Shown: positions 49,101 through 62,856, counted from the first letter of the stretch. The stretch is 64,000 nucleotides of DNA from Pomacea canaliculata (GCF_003073045.1 NC_037590.1:7971835-8035834); one strand, 5' to 3'. Made by a program: numbers and translations. The notes: a model not told the origin generated them from the sequence alone.

Positions 49101-51341
49101 TGCATGTATAGTTCTTAATTACTGCATCAACACTAAAACTAGAGAGTGATGTCTAAAAACAACTTTTACAAATGACAACAATATCTTTATTACCATTCGT
49201 TGTTTGTTTTTTTTGTTTTTTTAAATCACGTAGCAGCGAATTTGGATAGTGGTAATAAATTCTACTTCTAATGCGGTCAACATCGAGAATCTAAGTTTTT
49301 TTTCCTTAATAACTTCTTTTCGTGATTGATTGTGTTTGTCTCGGTTTGATTACTCACTTGCACCTACCTTGCCACAATGTCTTCATAGATGTCTCCAGTC
49401 ATTGAGTAATCGTCCTCGTGTGTTGTAAGCCGCAGCCACCAATGGCTTAGCCCACTCATCACATCATCTGTGAATTCCCAAGGGCGGGTTCGATCAGACA
49501 TTTGATTGGAGCAGAGACATAGCTGCACAGCATCATCTGTAGTTTCCGTTTCAAGGCATTGGCACAGCGTCTGCACAAGAGCCCACCGATTTGGTTAGAG
49601 ATGGACGAAGAAAGAAAGAGGGGCCCACGACTCTTCAGTAAGCTTGAACGGATGTAAGAAAGGGAAGGGAAAAAAACCTGAAAAACTATAAGGCTTTAGT
49701 AAAAATAAACATCAGATTTGGGTTACTAACAAGGTAGTTCAATTTTTTAGCCTTTGGCTAAATCGTGCAAAAATAAAGCATCATTTTATTTTGTAATTTT
49801 CAAAATGTATGCTTACGAGACTCAGATACAGTATTTATAAATCCCAGCTGAAATAGAAGCTGCAAACATATTTTAGTTTCAATGAAAATAACCGACAACA
49901 GAAGTAAAATGCAGACACGTATCATAAAAAATGATTATGTTGATCGTCCATCCTATGCAAAGTCACAAACAAAATAATATCAACAACACAGTTTTTCTTG
50001 CTTTCTTTTTCTTTCTTTCTTTCGTCCACTAAAATAACATAGCTATCTTCACACGATTTACCGTTTTCAAATCTTCGTATTTTTCCAGTACTGCTCCAAG
50101 ACTATTGCTGGTAATGTAGGGTAGAATTAAAGCTTTGTGGACAGGAGGAGGAGGAGACAGGTCGTGTAGCAGGTACCTGAGCACCTCGCTAGACTTGTTT
50201 AATTGCCACGCAGCCTTTCTGACTCTCTTTGCCACATCGTCCACCAAGTTCTGGTATGAGTTTTCTGCGGTTCCAGCATGCAAGCCAACAGACTTGATTT
50301 CTCCAATGACTACTCCGTACCTACGGTGGAGGACCAACACATCGAAATCTCCATCCCGGAACCTTTTCTCGATGTCTGAAAAGCGAGGAAACAGCGCTGT
50401 GGTCGCAGAATAACATGGACGATTGAGGTAGTCAGAGAAGCGCAGCTGAGAAATAACAAACATCACTTCTCCATGGTGCTCTGCGAGAGCTTGCAGGCAA
50501 TGAAGAACATGCTGCTGGGCAAAGTCATCTCGCAATGTGGATTCTTGTACACAGGTCTCCTTGTTGGGTGCGCATGGCTGCGAGGTCCACAGGACGGACA
50601 GCTGGCCTGTTGAGTTTTGTTCACCCACCTGTGTCGGACTGGCGGGGGTGTGTCGGTACACCTGACACCCGTCTCCCCGTGACTCGACACACCCGGAGGC
50701 CATGCTGATGGCAGGCAGTGTCTGGATCATTGGAGAGATATCAGAAGTCTGGCGATCAACCAGAACGTGCTGCCCAGCAAAGGTGGTGTGGCGGTAACGC
50801 TCGTGGCTGAAGTACACTGGGGTAGAAAGTGAGCACGGTGGTGTAAGCTGGGGTACATGGACACAATCGTCTGGCGCCACGAAGTTCGGATAGACTGCAG
50901 TATTTCTTCGTCAAATGAGACCTGTTTGAAATTATGTATATAATTTAGTATATATAAGCCTGCCTCTATCTATCCATCGAATTCTGTCTGCCTAGCTACT
51001 TCTCTGTCACTCTCGAGTTTTTTTCGGCTCTTAATGTTTCTGGAAATAGATGTAAAGGTGGATGTATTTTCTTCCCCAAACACTTTACATACATGAATGT
51101 AGTCCGTACACAGATTACAGGACACCGCTTCACAGAGAAAGAAAAGTGCGGAATTCCCGTAATTTTACCAGATGAAAATAGAAAGAAAGTTCAGCAGCAG
51201 TACTTTAACGGTTTGGCTGGAGCTTTCGAGAACATGGGAGAACTTCTTAATTAGTGAAAGTAACAAAAATGAATTTCTGCTTACCTGTCCTGTGGCCTTT
51301 TTCCTTTCACACCTTTTACGGTTTTTGAACCGTAGTGACAT
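46146..51341 (-). CDS. NERD-like nuclease fused to UvrD-like SF1 helicase (uncharacterised animal family)
   Basis: Exons on the minus strand: 51285-51341 (ATG 51341), 50062-50921, 49368-49570, 48362-48844, 47021 to about 47427, 46146-46603; about 822 residues. Exon 2 holds a NERD/PD-(D/E)xK-like core, DFDVLVLHRRYGVVIGEIKS, with the D and ExK expected of the active site. Exon 4 has Walker A GPCGTGKT and motif II HIVMDEVYP. Exon 5 has PLRCVPVVQRML and a GPNIIQL..GHAERWPLECWQCG block. Exon 6 has FVLTHGHLHDD, motif V-like LGLERKVVVYVPG and motif VI-like MTRCISQLIIV. The enzyme probably acts on DNA or RNA; role unknown. I recall similar unnamed proteins in molluscs and amphioxus. One base is missing in exon 2 near 50890, since its 860 nt must be 861 to join phase 0 to phase 0. 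The acceptor of exon 5 is weak and uncertain; no exon was found between 47430 and 48360. Confidence 0.75.
50001..50023. repeat. CTTT microsatellite
   Basis: Short CTTT/TTTC run in the intron after exon 2 of the nuclease-helicase gene. Confidence 0.85.
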
Positions 51342-53397
51342 TTTAGGTGTGATTACACTGTTACAGCTATCTTTTTGCTGGAAACATGACTGAAATATTT
51401 CATCAACAGAGGAAACTGAAAACGCCAAAATGCTCAAAAATCTTTTGAAATCGCAATGTAGATGAAGTAATGGTTCCCAAAAGGGGAAAACAGTTTTTAG
51501 CATATTAAGTGATGCTCACTTATCTGCTCATCTTGTTCATGCAAACATCCAAGCTTGGCTATTTTAAATTCTCACTCAAGCAGACGATGTCTTTCTCTCC
51601 TAGAAGTATTTCCCTGTCCTCCCTCTCGGAAGTGATGCGAAATTAGACCATCAGTGCCGGATATGAGTATACTTCATTGTAAACATAATGAGTAATGTTA
51701 CTTATTGTCATGTGAGTCATGATGCACGTGTACACACGCACCGTGAGACCTTTATTATGATAAACATCCGACTGCAGCCTCCTTTCAAGGACATGACCGT
51801 TGGGGAGGGAAATATTTCTTACTTTCCTTGTTTAAAAATAAGATCCGCTTTTAGTACAACGAAATACAAGAACGAAAGAGCAGTGTACTACTCCACTGAC
51901 CACACCAGTTCAGATTCCTATGACAACATTTTTAAATGCCACACAAATACTTTTTTATTTATGTACAGATCGTTTTCTTTTTCTTTCGCTTGTTTCTTTA
52001 TACCTTCATTTCTTTTTGTCTTCAAGGATCTGAAGCTTTCAAAGCACCCGACGACAAAGAAAGCATCGTAGTGCTATAAAGCATCCACAAGATACTGTCG
52101 GTTTATATGACCTTAGTTTTGATATACTGTAAAGGGAGCTAGACACTGAATGTACAGTAGCGTGTGATAGGGCAAAAAATTAATTCGAATAAAGATTAGA
52201 GAAAAAAACGGGAGAGATTAAAAAAGGGGCGATTGGCAAGAGGCAGACATAATCAAATGTTCCATTATAATAGCGAGATATTATCCCGGGAAGTGTCTAA
52301 ACATAATAACACGGCAAGACCCCACGTGACCAGGCCAAGTGGAGCGCAAGGTCATGTGGAGGCCTCTCCTTACATAGCAATATGCGCGTCACGTGATAAG
52401 ATGCTCAAAAATGCATTTATGAAATTACTTCAGAATTTTACCAGATGAACAATTATTGTTGTCTTTTGCAACCCCAGGATGATGGGTCTCGTGGCTACTT
52501 TCTGTTTCAGTACACTTTTCCGCTACGGATGTTAACTCGGGATGTCAAGATGGCAAGAATCCTGTATCAGCAGATCGACCTCCGCATGTTCAGCCTTTTT
52601 TCGGTTGATCTTACCTAAAGGTTACATCCATTTCCCACTTTCTTTGATGCCATTCCCCGTTGCAGGATTCTACATCCATTTCGAAATATTTTGGAATACG
52701 TGGTCCTATTAATTACTTTGACAACTTTGATTTTCATGAGTATGCAGCCATTGAGCCATCTAGCTCGCACTCGCAATTCTATATGCAACGCAATTAATTT
52801 AAGTCATTTTGAACTGTTATCTGAAGAGTTCTTAAAGCTGTGCAAATTTCGTTTGAGCAACTTTGATTTGATAAACCGTTGACATGGTTAGTTTAAGGAG
52901 TTAAAAATTTTCTGACTTTGGAATAATGATCTTTCGACTAAACAGTTCAGTTCACTTCTCTCTCTCTCCTCGCAGAACATAGATGTCTATCCGCAGCTGG
53001 GATGGAGGAAGGGAGAGAGAGAAGGAGGGAGAAGGGACAAGTACTGTATTTGTACACAGCCCGCAGACAGTATGCATACGGACAGTAGAGCAAACAGAGA
53101 GGCAGGCAGCAAGATGTGGTCTTCTGTGAAAAAAAAAAACATCTTGGACGCTCCTTTCGCTCTTGTCTTTGTGTTATTCCGAGCGTCAGTACCCGGGCCG
53201 TCAGGTGTCACAGCCACCCGCACACCACAGCTCTGTCATTGTGCCATCGACTTCTGAGAACCAATCATCTTTCGACACCTCATCTTTTGAATCCCAGCAT
53301 TGCAGGCAGCGGAGGCGCATCAAAGCTTCAGTTGACAGAACAGGACAAAGCCATTTATCTTCTAGAGCTTGCTCTTGCTTAGCAGTCTGGAAAAAAA
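51342..53397. other. Intergenic region between divergent nuclease-helicase and first cyclophilin
   Basis: No coding signal. It should hold the promoters of both genes, which face away from each other, but no core element stands out. The reading frames at 51688-52071 and 53116-53382 have no recognisable domain. GA-rich low-complexity sequence occurs near 53010-53040. Confidence 0.6.
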
Positions 53398-55707
53398 ATG
53401 CATTTTTCCTTAACTTTTCTTCTCTGCCTTTCGCTTGCTGTTTTGGTGACAGGAAAGAAGAAAAAAGAGGAAAGTCAGGAAGAAGACAGCGATGATTTTG
53501 TGGAGATGACACATAAGGTATCTATGGCGGCATTTCACACAACGAAAAATTCGAAGATTCCGATTATTTTGCTAATACTTGCCAGTTTAAAATTTGTAAT
53601 TTGCATGAAGTGTTAATAATATTTCACTTTTAAGTCGTATGTAGCTTATGGAAGGAAGGGGTATATATATATAGCAGCTTGTTTGTGTGTCAGTGGATGG
53701 ATGTTTATATAAGGTGCTAGGAGTGCTCGACATGTTTTCACAGGTAGGTGTTCCGAACGTGCAGGCATGGCAATGTATAGTAAACAAGCGTGTCGTGTGG
53801 TTCCCAGGTAACATGAAAGTTTGTCTCAACCATCGATCGGTGTATATTTAAGGCATCGAGATTCGTCATTAGCAGAAAACTTACAGAACTGGAATCGAAC
53901 CCTCTGTGTGTGTGTGAGAGAGAGAGAGAGAAAGGTGCGTGTTAGTGTGTGTGTTCTATATGTGGGGTGGCTAAGTATACAGGAGGTGAAGGATCGTTTG
54001 ACAGGTGAGCGTGTGTACATCCATGTGTTAGATAACGTGTGTACCAACATGCAGAAGGAGTGGACGAGGTGTGTGCAGATGACTTGCTAATTAATAAACG
54101 GCGAATCGTGTGCAGGCAAGATTCTACATCAAGATAGGTGACAAGGAGATGGGGGATTTCATTGTGGGCCTTTTTGGCAAGGTTGTGCCGAAGACAGTGA
54201 AAAATTTTATCAGCCTGGTCGAAGGTTATGAAGTAGGTGAACTTGTTCAAGTTTGATCTTTTGTTCTTAAATAATAAGTTTTTTTTAAATTCATTCTCTC
54301 TTTGCCTATACAATAAACTTGTTCTATTTGTCTTCTTTATATGAATAATTTATATAGATTTTTTTTACCTTCTTTCCTTTATTGCTTCCGTTCCTTGTCC
54401 TTTTTTTCCATTATTCTTTCTTTACTTTCTTTTTGTCAGTCACTTTTTCGTTTAGTTGCGTGTCTCTATCGCCTTGAATATATCCGTGCATGGATTTTTA
54501 ATTTTAATTCGGCTATCAGAAAATAGAATCATTGCCAAAAACACCAGATAAACTATAAGTAAACGGTTGAAATATGATGTAAAATGTGTTGTTTTTATAA
54601 CCGAATTGTACAGAATTATAAGTATAAATACTTGGTTGATATTAATATTTTATTTGTTTCTAATTGCGTTCTGAATTCTTTAGACCGAAACCGGAGAAGT
54701 GCTGACTTACCAAGGTAGCAAGTTCCACAGAATTCTGAAAGAATTCGCTATTCAAGCAGGAGACTTCGAGTTTGGCAATGGGACTGGAGGTAATAAAGCC
54801 ACTGTCCATTGGTTAAATCTCTTAAGAGGAAAGACCAGACTTAAAGCATCTGACAGGGCTGACCATTGTGGTCTGATACAGACATCGTTGAAGCAGCAAG
54901 TTGTGGTGTCTGAAATTTTTGTGTTGCTTGCTTTTCTTCTTTTTTTTCTTTTCTTCCAGCGTGTCTTAATTAATTAATTATATGTAAGCAACCACGAATA
55001 TCAGTTTAATTTTTTTATAAGCATTTAGCAACAAATAAATCTATGAAAGATAATCATTGATTCCATTTTAATTGTGTTTTGTCTCACAGGTCGAAGCATC
55101 TACGGAAAGAAGTTTCCAGATGAGAACTTTAAACTGAAGTTCTATGGTCCAGGCTGGGTGGCTATGGCTAATTCGGGTAGGGACACCAACGGCTCGCAGT
55201 TTTTCATCACACTCCGACACACCAAGTGGCTGGATGGAAAACATGTTGTCTTTGGAAAAGTCGTGCACGGAATGGTCAGTAACTATATTTAAAGTACAGA
55301 AGATTATTTTCATGCAAGGTCGATATATAATATAAATATGTATGCTTGAGAGTGTGTAAGTATATGTGTGTCTATTCATACATTCGTTGAGAACAGCATA
55401 AGAACATAAAAGAACAGCATAACCAGGTGGTGTGTTACATAAACTATGTTCTAGTTGTTTGGAATACATACTTTCATTATTCTCATCATGTCTGTTTGAA
55501 ATTGACTTCAAGAGACAAATTATAGAAAACTAAAAGCAGCTTCTTTGTTTGTGTTCACAGAATGTCATCCGCTGGATAGAAATGACCAAGACAAAATCCG
55601 TGGATGGACAGCCAGTGGAGGATGTAGTCATTACGAAATGTGATATTCTCGGAGTTCTTGAACAGGACAAGTGGGTCAGAAAAATTGGAACAAAAGAAAC
55701 TGAATAA
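53398..55707 (+). CDS. ER-targeted cyclophilin-type peptidyl-prolyl isomerase, copy 1
   Basis: Cyclophilins catalyse cis-trans isomerisation of X-Pro bonds; this one should work in the ER or secretory pathway. Exons: 53398-53517, 54116-54232, 54684-54789, 55090-55274, 55561-55707; 224 residues with no frameshift. The signal peptide is [19 protein letters not shown], followed by a charged [14 protein letters not shown] segment. Catalytic-site residues are present: FHR, Q and F of the EFAIQAGDF segment, SQFFIT, WLDGKH. The sequence is closest to cyclophilin B ([28 protein letters not shown]). Relative to the usual FMxQGGDF it has Ala at the Met and first Gly positions, which may alter specificity. 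There is no KDEL-like tail; it ends GTKETE. AATAAA near 56513 could be its poly(A) signal. The copy at 57.3 kb has identical internal exon lengths. Confidence 0.93.
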
Positions 55708-55809
55708 GAACTTTGTAAAACCTCTGCCTTTTGCCCAAAATACATGATTGCCATAAAGCAGTCTTTAACGGAGTTATTTGTTCATTCTTCCTCTAATTTA
55801 TGGTCCCTC

Positions 55810-55938
55810 CCTGCCTGCCTGTCTGTCTGTCTGTCTGTCATTATTATAATTCATTCCTTGAATATGAACAATTACAGGTATGACAACCAGATAATAATGA
55901 TGATGATGATGACGACGACGACGACGATGATGATGATA
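55810..55938. repeat. CTGT run and GAT/GAC microsatellite
   Basis: CTGT tetranucleotides at 55810-55839 and a GAT/GAC trinucleotide run at about 55897-55938, both in the likely 3' UTR of cyclophilin copy 1. Confidence 0.9.
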
Positions 55939-57287
55939 ATAAGTTGATTTATATGATGTTTTACCCCACCATCAAAAGAAAACACAAAAAATCAAAAAGT
56001 TAATTGTGAAGCCTGTTGAAAAGACAATGAATACCATCAACATAAATGATATACAGCCTTGCTGAACCTTCGTAGCCGACTTCAGTCACAGATATAGAAG
56101 TCAAAGGAGATATTTCTTTGAGGATGAAGACACATTTCAGAGTTTGCTTCAGGTATACAGATGCTATGAACACAAGGATTAGAACCACTTATACATGTTG
56201 AGAGAAACCTGCACACTGTAGATTTTACAAAGCCCTAATTTTATAAGCAGCAGGACGAGAAGTTTACTCTCACTTCTTTCCCACCAGCATCAGACTTTCC
56301 TGTGAAGTTCCATCATCAAGACCTGAAGGATGTGCTGCAGTTGCCTCAACCGGTACTCATGATACATGTACATTGTAACTGCATCAGTTGCTAGAGGATG
56401 ATGTACTCAGCTGGCCTGCAACGCACACGCGAGCTTACACCAAACTCATAACAATAATAAAATATAAAATAGTAATGCTGCTAGATGCTAAAAGCAAGTT
56501 TCTGTATTAGTGAATAAACTGTCTTCATAAACTCATGTGGAAACAAGTTTTCTCGCTAACACACATAGCACAACACATGCAATCAATCACACAGGGACCT
56601 GCTGCTGCTAATTTATAAAGTGTAAATAAGAATATTTGGGATATTTCTGTGGGCTGCATCCTGAATCACTACATAGTCCAGGAGGAAGCTGGAGTACCTT
56701 TAAAGAACCATCCTGAGAAGCAGGTGGTAACTGCCAGTCTAAATCTTCAATTATCAAGACTAGAGATCACATAAAAGCAGATTCAAGCTCACCATCAGTG
56801 TCGTTGATTCACATCCGTTCTGGAATATTTTGTTTCTGACTGCACCCCCCCCCCTGATAAAAATTAAAAGCGACTAAAGACTAGATAGATAGAAGCTCCT
56901 GAGTAGTCCCAAACATATGCTCCTTATTTCAATAGCATACACAAGTCTCAGCAACAATCAGAATGTCAGTTTACCAAACTTCCTACACGTGCTAAGACTG
57001 GCAAATCAACAGATCCACCCTTGAGTCGTGAGCTTTGCTGACAGGAGCAGATCGAAGACCACGACACGCGCGGCCCTTTGATGCAGGCGCACTCGAGTAC
57101 AGAAACAGGTGAACAGCTTCTAACCAATCGGCTTTGTACAAGTCATCTGCTCTATGCTGAGTTGAGAAATCTTGAGTACGTCTGCAAGAGTTCAAACTGA
57201 AAATAAAAGTACGCTAAACGCTTTTCTCTTCTTCTCGTGGGTTTTCATTAATTTTTTTAAACTGAAAAAATGTGAGAAACAGACTTT

Positions 57288-59607
57288 ATGATGCTGATGG
57301 GCTCAACATGGCGGAGTTTTGTCGTATGTGCTTTGTCAAGTACTTTTCTGCTAGAAGCAAAGGTGGAGATTGACAAGGATCGGATCCAGTTGTTACCCAT
57401 AAAGTGAGTTGATGTACAGTTCTTATTTACGATATTCATGTAGTCGAGCGTGAAAGAAATGTCCTAATTAAGATAACACATCATCAGCTAATTATTGCGA
57501 ACTGTAGAAAACTTATCTAGTTTTAAGACTCTGGGAATGTATTTTATTGACATGGGCGTGTGTTGTTGGAACGCTTTGAGTGAGAATATTTAGAGATATT
57601 CCATACTCCCTTTCCTAACTGGTATCAGTGTACGGTTTTTTACCTGAGTCCGCCATGGGCTCCTAGCACCTGCGGGTCCATACAGCTCATGGCTTAGCAG
57701 TGAGTAAGACAGAGGTTAACGTACTGGCTGGCCTGTAAATAGATTACTGGCTCAACACATATTTCAGTCCAAACTCACCTAGAAGCCTTGCATTTTTGTG
57801 TCTATGACGACTTAAGCAACTTCCATCGCCAGTTCAGTAACGATCGGGTGTCCTGGAGCATCTCAGTTTTGGGCTTATTATTTGCAAATCTGTTTACAGG
57901 GCAGGTTGCTTAACCGTGATATAGTATAAGTAGCTGGTTCGGTGTAAATCTTCCGTTTCCTTGCCACCCCTCTCCCCAAGTAACTTGAAATATAGAAGTG
58001 AAAAGGATTTTACACGCACACGTTGAGCAAGTTCCCCGTGACTGTACATGAAAAAGCTCAAAAACTCTAGATCGATAATTTCTTATTTATGCTGACTTTT
58101 AGTTTTAGTTTTTTCCTATTGTTTTGTTTTATATTTTCGTTTATTTAAATTTTTATAGGCATGGTTTGACATCACGATCGGAGGGGTGTATGCTGGAAGG
58201 GTTGTCATTGGAGTGTTCGCCAGGACAGTGCCGAAGACTGCCAAGAACTTTCTTCACCTGGCTTCTGGCAAGCCTGTGAGAAATGTTACTTACTCAATTT
58301 TCTGTGGTCTTATCGTGTAGCAAACTTATATTCTCTCATATTATATCATGTATGGATATTTTCCCGGTCTTGTTGTGCAGCAAACTTACATTTTCACATG
58401 TTGTATCTTGCGTGATTGTCTTTCCTTTAGGTCTTAAAATGCAACAAACTAGGGACTTACTCGCATCTTCATATCTGCCTTGAAAAATTATCTGCCTTGA
58501 ACTGTTTCATTGCTTCTTACACCACAAACCGACTAACACCGCGCACGACAGTCCGAATGTCGAAATCAAAGATCTTTGATTGTCAGAGGAGTGGAATTAT
58601 AAGAGACATGTAATCTTTAATGATACCTACAGATACCTGATACTTTGAAACGAAGAATGCTACTTTCCACTGAAAACAGTTAATGTCGTTACAGTTGTAT
58701 ATATATATAAGATAAATCACGATATCTGTGTTGAGATAGGTCAGCAAATGACTCAGGGGAGATAATCAAGAACACTTGTGAACTTTCAAACATTTTTCCT
58801 AGTCTCTGCAAGTCTGAAAAGTCTTATCACAAATAACTGTTGTATTCTTTTTCTCTATACATTTCGCACCCTTTTAGACCTTAGACAGGGATACCCCTCC
58901 TCAATAGCAACAACTAAAAAAATATATAAATAATAAATATATAAAAAATAGTAAATAAAAAAATAGATGATTACTGTTCCTGGTACCCGCTTACGATTGA
59001 TATACATGTATGGTTTACTATATTTCAGTTTGGCCGAGATAAGGATGTAACATATAAAGGAACAAAGTTCCACAGAATCAAACCCAACTTCCTGATTCAG
59101 GGAGGTGATATTGTGAACGGCGATGGCTCAGGGGGTGAGTCTTTTTGTCTCCAGCTGTGTCAGTATTATGCAACAGAACATCACATAATTAAAATGGTAA
59201 TATTTATTCTCGAGTACAGGTCGGAGCATATATGGAAACAAATTTCCAGACGAAAACTTTGATCTTCACCACTACGGCGCAGGTTGGGTGGCCATGGCCA
59301 ACTCTGGTAAGGACACCAATGCCTCCCAGTTCTACATCACACTCAAGAAGACCAACTGGCTGGACGGAAAGCATGTGGTCTTTGGCAAAGTCCTGCATGG
59401 CATGGTGAGCGGCGTTCTGTGTGTGAGAGAGAGATAGAGGGAGAGTGGAATGACAACAATCAGTGCATAGGAAACACTATCAAGCCCTGGCACCATGCAG
59501 TCAATCGCGCCCACCTGTATGAGTGTGTGTGTTCGTGCGTGCGAACGCACTTTTTATCATATTTTCATTCTATCTCAATCACTTATACACGTATGTGCAT
59601 ATACACA

Positions 59608-59640
<33 letters not shown>

Positions 59641-59990
59641 TCCCTTTTATTTTATTTTATTTTTTTTAATTAATTTTATTTTATTTTATTGCGTTGATAA
59701 TTTTACCACTAATGCTAGTCCTCTTTCCTTTATTTCAATCGATGTAGTTACATTCAATATTTTAGTTTTACCTTTAGCCTGAAAATCACAATCAGTTTGA
59801 AGCGAGCCAGATAGCTTATGTTACATAAAATGAGTTCATCCTGTGGCAGAAAACACTTCGCAAGATCGAGTTAACACAGACGGACGAAAAGGACAGACCC
59901 GTCCAGGCAGTTGTCATCGTCGACTGTGGAGTGGACAGCGTCGAGAGGCCATTCGCTGTCCAGAGAGCACCCGCAGAGGAAAATGATTGA
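57288..59990 (+). CDS. ER-targeted cyclophilin-type peptidyl-prolyl isomerase, copy 2
   Basis: Exons: 57288-57403, 58159-58275, 59029-59134, 59220-59404, 59850-59990; about 221 residues. The N-terminus has a hydrophobic stretch ([13 protein letters not shown]) consistent with a signal peptide. Exon 1 reads to EIDKDR and then lacks one base near 57380; the other frame gives DPVVTHK, matching the EMTHK end of copy 1 exon 1. Restoring the base makes exon 1 117 nt. The catalytic set is present: [17 protein letters not shown] (Tyr for the usual second Phe) and WLDGKH. The end [13 protein letters not shown] recalls the PFAIAKE end of cyclophilin B. Exons 2, 3 and 4 are 117, 106 and 185 nt, exactly as in copy 1, so the two arose by tandem duplication. 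AATAAA at about 60062 is a good poly(A) signal. Confidence 0.9.
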
Positions 59991-60061
59991 CTTCTGTGTC
60001 TTCACACCCTGTCTGTGAATATAAAAGTCTAATACATTTCTTAATTGTTTGTTGTTTTTTT

Positions 60062-60067
60062 AATAAA
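60062..60067 (+). terminator. Poly(A) signal AATAAA of cyclophilin copy 2
   Basis: AATAAA in TTTTTTAATAAAGCTGCC, about 72 bp after the stop codon, giving a very short 3' UTR. Confidence 0.6.
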
Positions 60068-62387
60068 GCTGCCGCACCTGTCATACGCAGTACCTGAAAC
60101 CACACTAGTTCATGTAATCTAGTTAATTAGTGTACTTCTATTTTTAACTAATCCGCGTGAATTATGTGTGAAACAAATCACACAATAAACTAAAAGTAGT
60201 GTGCTGCACATGGGAGTAATGTTATGTACACAAAGCTTTTAACTGGACCTTGGTCAATTCATAACAGAAATTATGCAAACTATATTGGTTTATGATACAG
60301 ACGTCTTTTGTTACATGTGGTGGCTATCATCCGTTACAAACTTCGCATAAAACTGCATACAATAGCTCTAGTTGCACAAGAGCGAATATGCTTATGGCGA
60401 AGGACTTTACCTATTAGTAAATAGTCGCGGAAATTCATATAGAGCCTATATGTAGTTATTTATAGCAGATTTGTGTATTTATTTATATATGTTTATAATA
60501 TTAAATTACTTTAAATGACAAATGTAAACACAAATGAACGTGAGAATTACATTTTAAATCAGATGTGTACTTGGTTATGAATAAAGGTAATGCCTAAATA
60601 TCAACTTCTTTGCATTGCCTTTTCAGTAATTATTTTTTTACGGCTTTTGTCCTTTCCTACTTCTGTTTCTCGGTGCACCTCTCTCACACACACACACACA
60701 CACAGAGACACACAAAGCGGCTTAGGCACCAGGGGAAAAAAGTACTTTTATGGGCAAGAATGTGATCGTCGTTCACTGTCAGCATGGAGTCCACCCCCCA
60801 CCCCCCGAAAAAAATTTCCTACGTTACTATTACACACAAAAGTGGCATGCACCACAACATAGACGTGTCTCGCTGATGTTTCCTTGGCCAGAAGCATCAC
60901 AGAAAAATTAGTTGATTAGTACTGCGAAAGTAGGTTTTAAAATTCTTTGTCGATTAGTTTAAGCTACGTGCATGTATGCATGCTCACATGAGTGCGTGCG
61001 TGTATGCAATTCGTTTTCTCTTAGAAGAAAATATTCGATCCCATTAAAGCCCGTCTAAAGCCTGATAACTATCAATATCGTACACCACATGTCAGAACTG
61101 AAACTGTCATAGCTCAGATATATAAGCTAGAGTACTGTACGTCAGATTACAAACTCGATGTTATTGATGTTTTAAACTTACTTTCACTCTTGAGAAATAT
61201 TTTTTTACTGAATCTTTGCTAAAATGGAACTGTAGGATTAATCACGGTTTGATAGCATACAACCGCTGTTTTGTAGTCCCCCAACAGTGCACTTTGTCGT
61301 CTTTTTTTTTGCATTTTCGTGTATTTCTGTCAAGTTCATCCTACCATGGACGTGTATTTAATCAGATATAAGGGGATGTAAGCTCGTGATCCTACCGTAC
61401 AGCATTCAAACTACAAATGTATAAAATCTACGAGAAACTGAAAAAAAAAAACTGAACTATCAAAATATATATCAAATTTCACTTCTCGTCAAAAATTATT
61501 TCTTTGATCAAATTTGCATACATATATACAAACAGAACCATTTTCTCTTCCACAAAAAAACACATCCCACGACAGCACACGCAGTTTGGAATGGCGTCCA
61601 TTGTCCTCGCAGGTTTGAGTAAGCAGCTCTCTGCATTTTTGTATTTTGGATTATTTTCGTTGAGTTTTTTTTTTCTTTTTTGTGCCCATTGTATAGACCA
61701 GTCCATTCCTTTTTTTTTTTTTTTCTTTGCCTTGTTTGCGTGAAGGACTGTTTGACTTTTATTTTCCTCTACGATTTCAAATTTCCGTTCGACTGCCAAT
61801 CTTTTCTTCCCGACGCCATAACGGTTTCTTCTGCTTTTCCAAGTCGTTATGGAACTTCCACAACTGAAAGATCAAACAGTCATCTGCTGTAGCATTTTTA
61901 TGCAGTTTTTCTCTGCTTCGTGATTGCATCGATATCGGCAATCTTCTGGCGATTTCGTATCCGTTGGCCCGAGTATCTATTGATCTATTCTGTGCACCCA
62001 CAGACGATACAATGGCGTCGGAGCTGTAGATCTGAACTGTAACAACTCGCAATTGTGGTCGACATAGAGGATGCAATATCCAACGATCCAAGCTCTCCAC
62101 TAATATCAATGACAGAACACCTGGATTTTAGTCTTTGTTTGGCGTGTGTGGTGGTGGTGGTGGTGGTGGAGAGTTTAGCTCTTTGTTTGCTGACATATAA
62201 TGGACTGTGTCTGTATGTGTGTTTATGTACAGTTGTGTAATTGTGTCCTGCTAAGTCGGGAAATGCACTGTATAAATTCCTTTTAATAATAATATAATAA
62301 CAACAATCCGACACTCATAACCAGATGCCACTCTTAGTATATCGTTACCTAATTAATTCGCAAATTCTTCATCACGCACATGTTTCA

Positions 62388-62440
62388 GTCAGACCAAAAA
62401 TATAGTAAATAATATTTACTACATGTATCTTTGGTCTGAC
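62388..62440. repeat. 53-bp near-palindrome
   Basis: GTCAGACCAAA at the left is the reverse complement of TTTGGTCTGAC at the right. The centre AGTAAATAATATTTACT is itself an inverted repeat. It could form a hairpin or cruciform. No transposon ends or target duplication were identified. Confidence 0.85.
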
Positions 62441-62856
62441 GCTTCTTTGTGAGCCGGTAACATGCCCACCCCGTCCGTGTGCACTCCTCAAGATTTGCAA
62501 CCACCCAGTGCGATGCAGTGCCATCTTCAGATTTATGTTGTCAGTTCCTGACTGTCAGTTTACACATTAATTCTAAGCTCAGAATAAAAGAACGAGAAGA
62601 TAGCAGTACTGGTCACTTTATAAAAAAAACTAATACATGTAGATTAAACATACGTGTCACCAGATATGTGTAATTGTCACGGCTACATTCAACCTCTAGC
62701 AGATGGATTACGTTGTGTCTGGACGACCCTGGCGGTGCCGAGATAAGTTTTGTCCTGGGACTAGTCAGATGTATATAGCTGCCACGTCCAGAGATAAACG
62801 ATGTTTATACGTAACCGCGATTTACTGTAATATTAAACGTTCACAGTTCCATAAAC

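Noticed and set aside
53116-53382. Reading frame just upstream of cyclophilin copy 1
   Set aside because: No domain or splice support. The signal-peptide ATG at 53398 with five phase-consistent exons is the better gene start; this stretch is probably 5' UTR or promoter.
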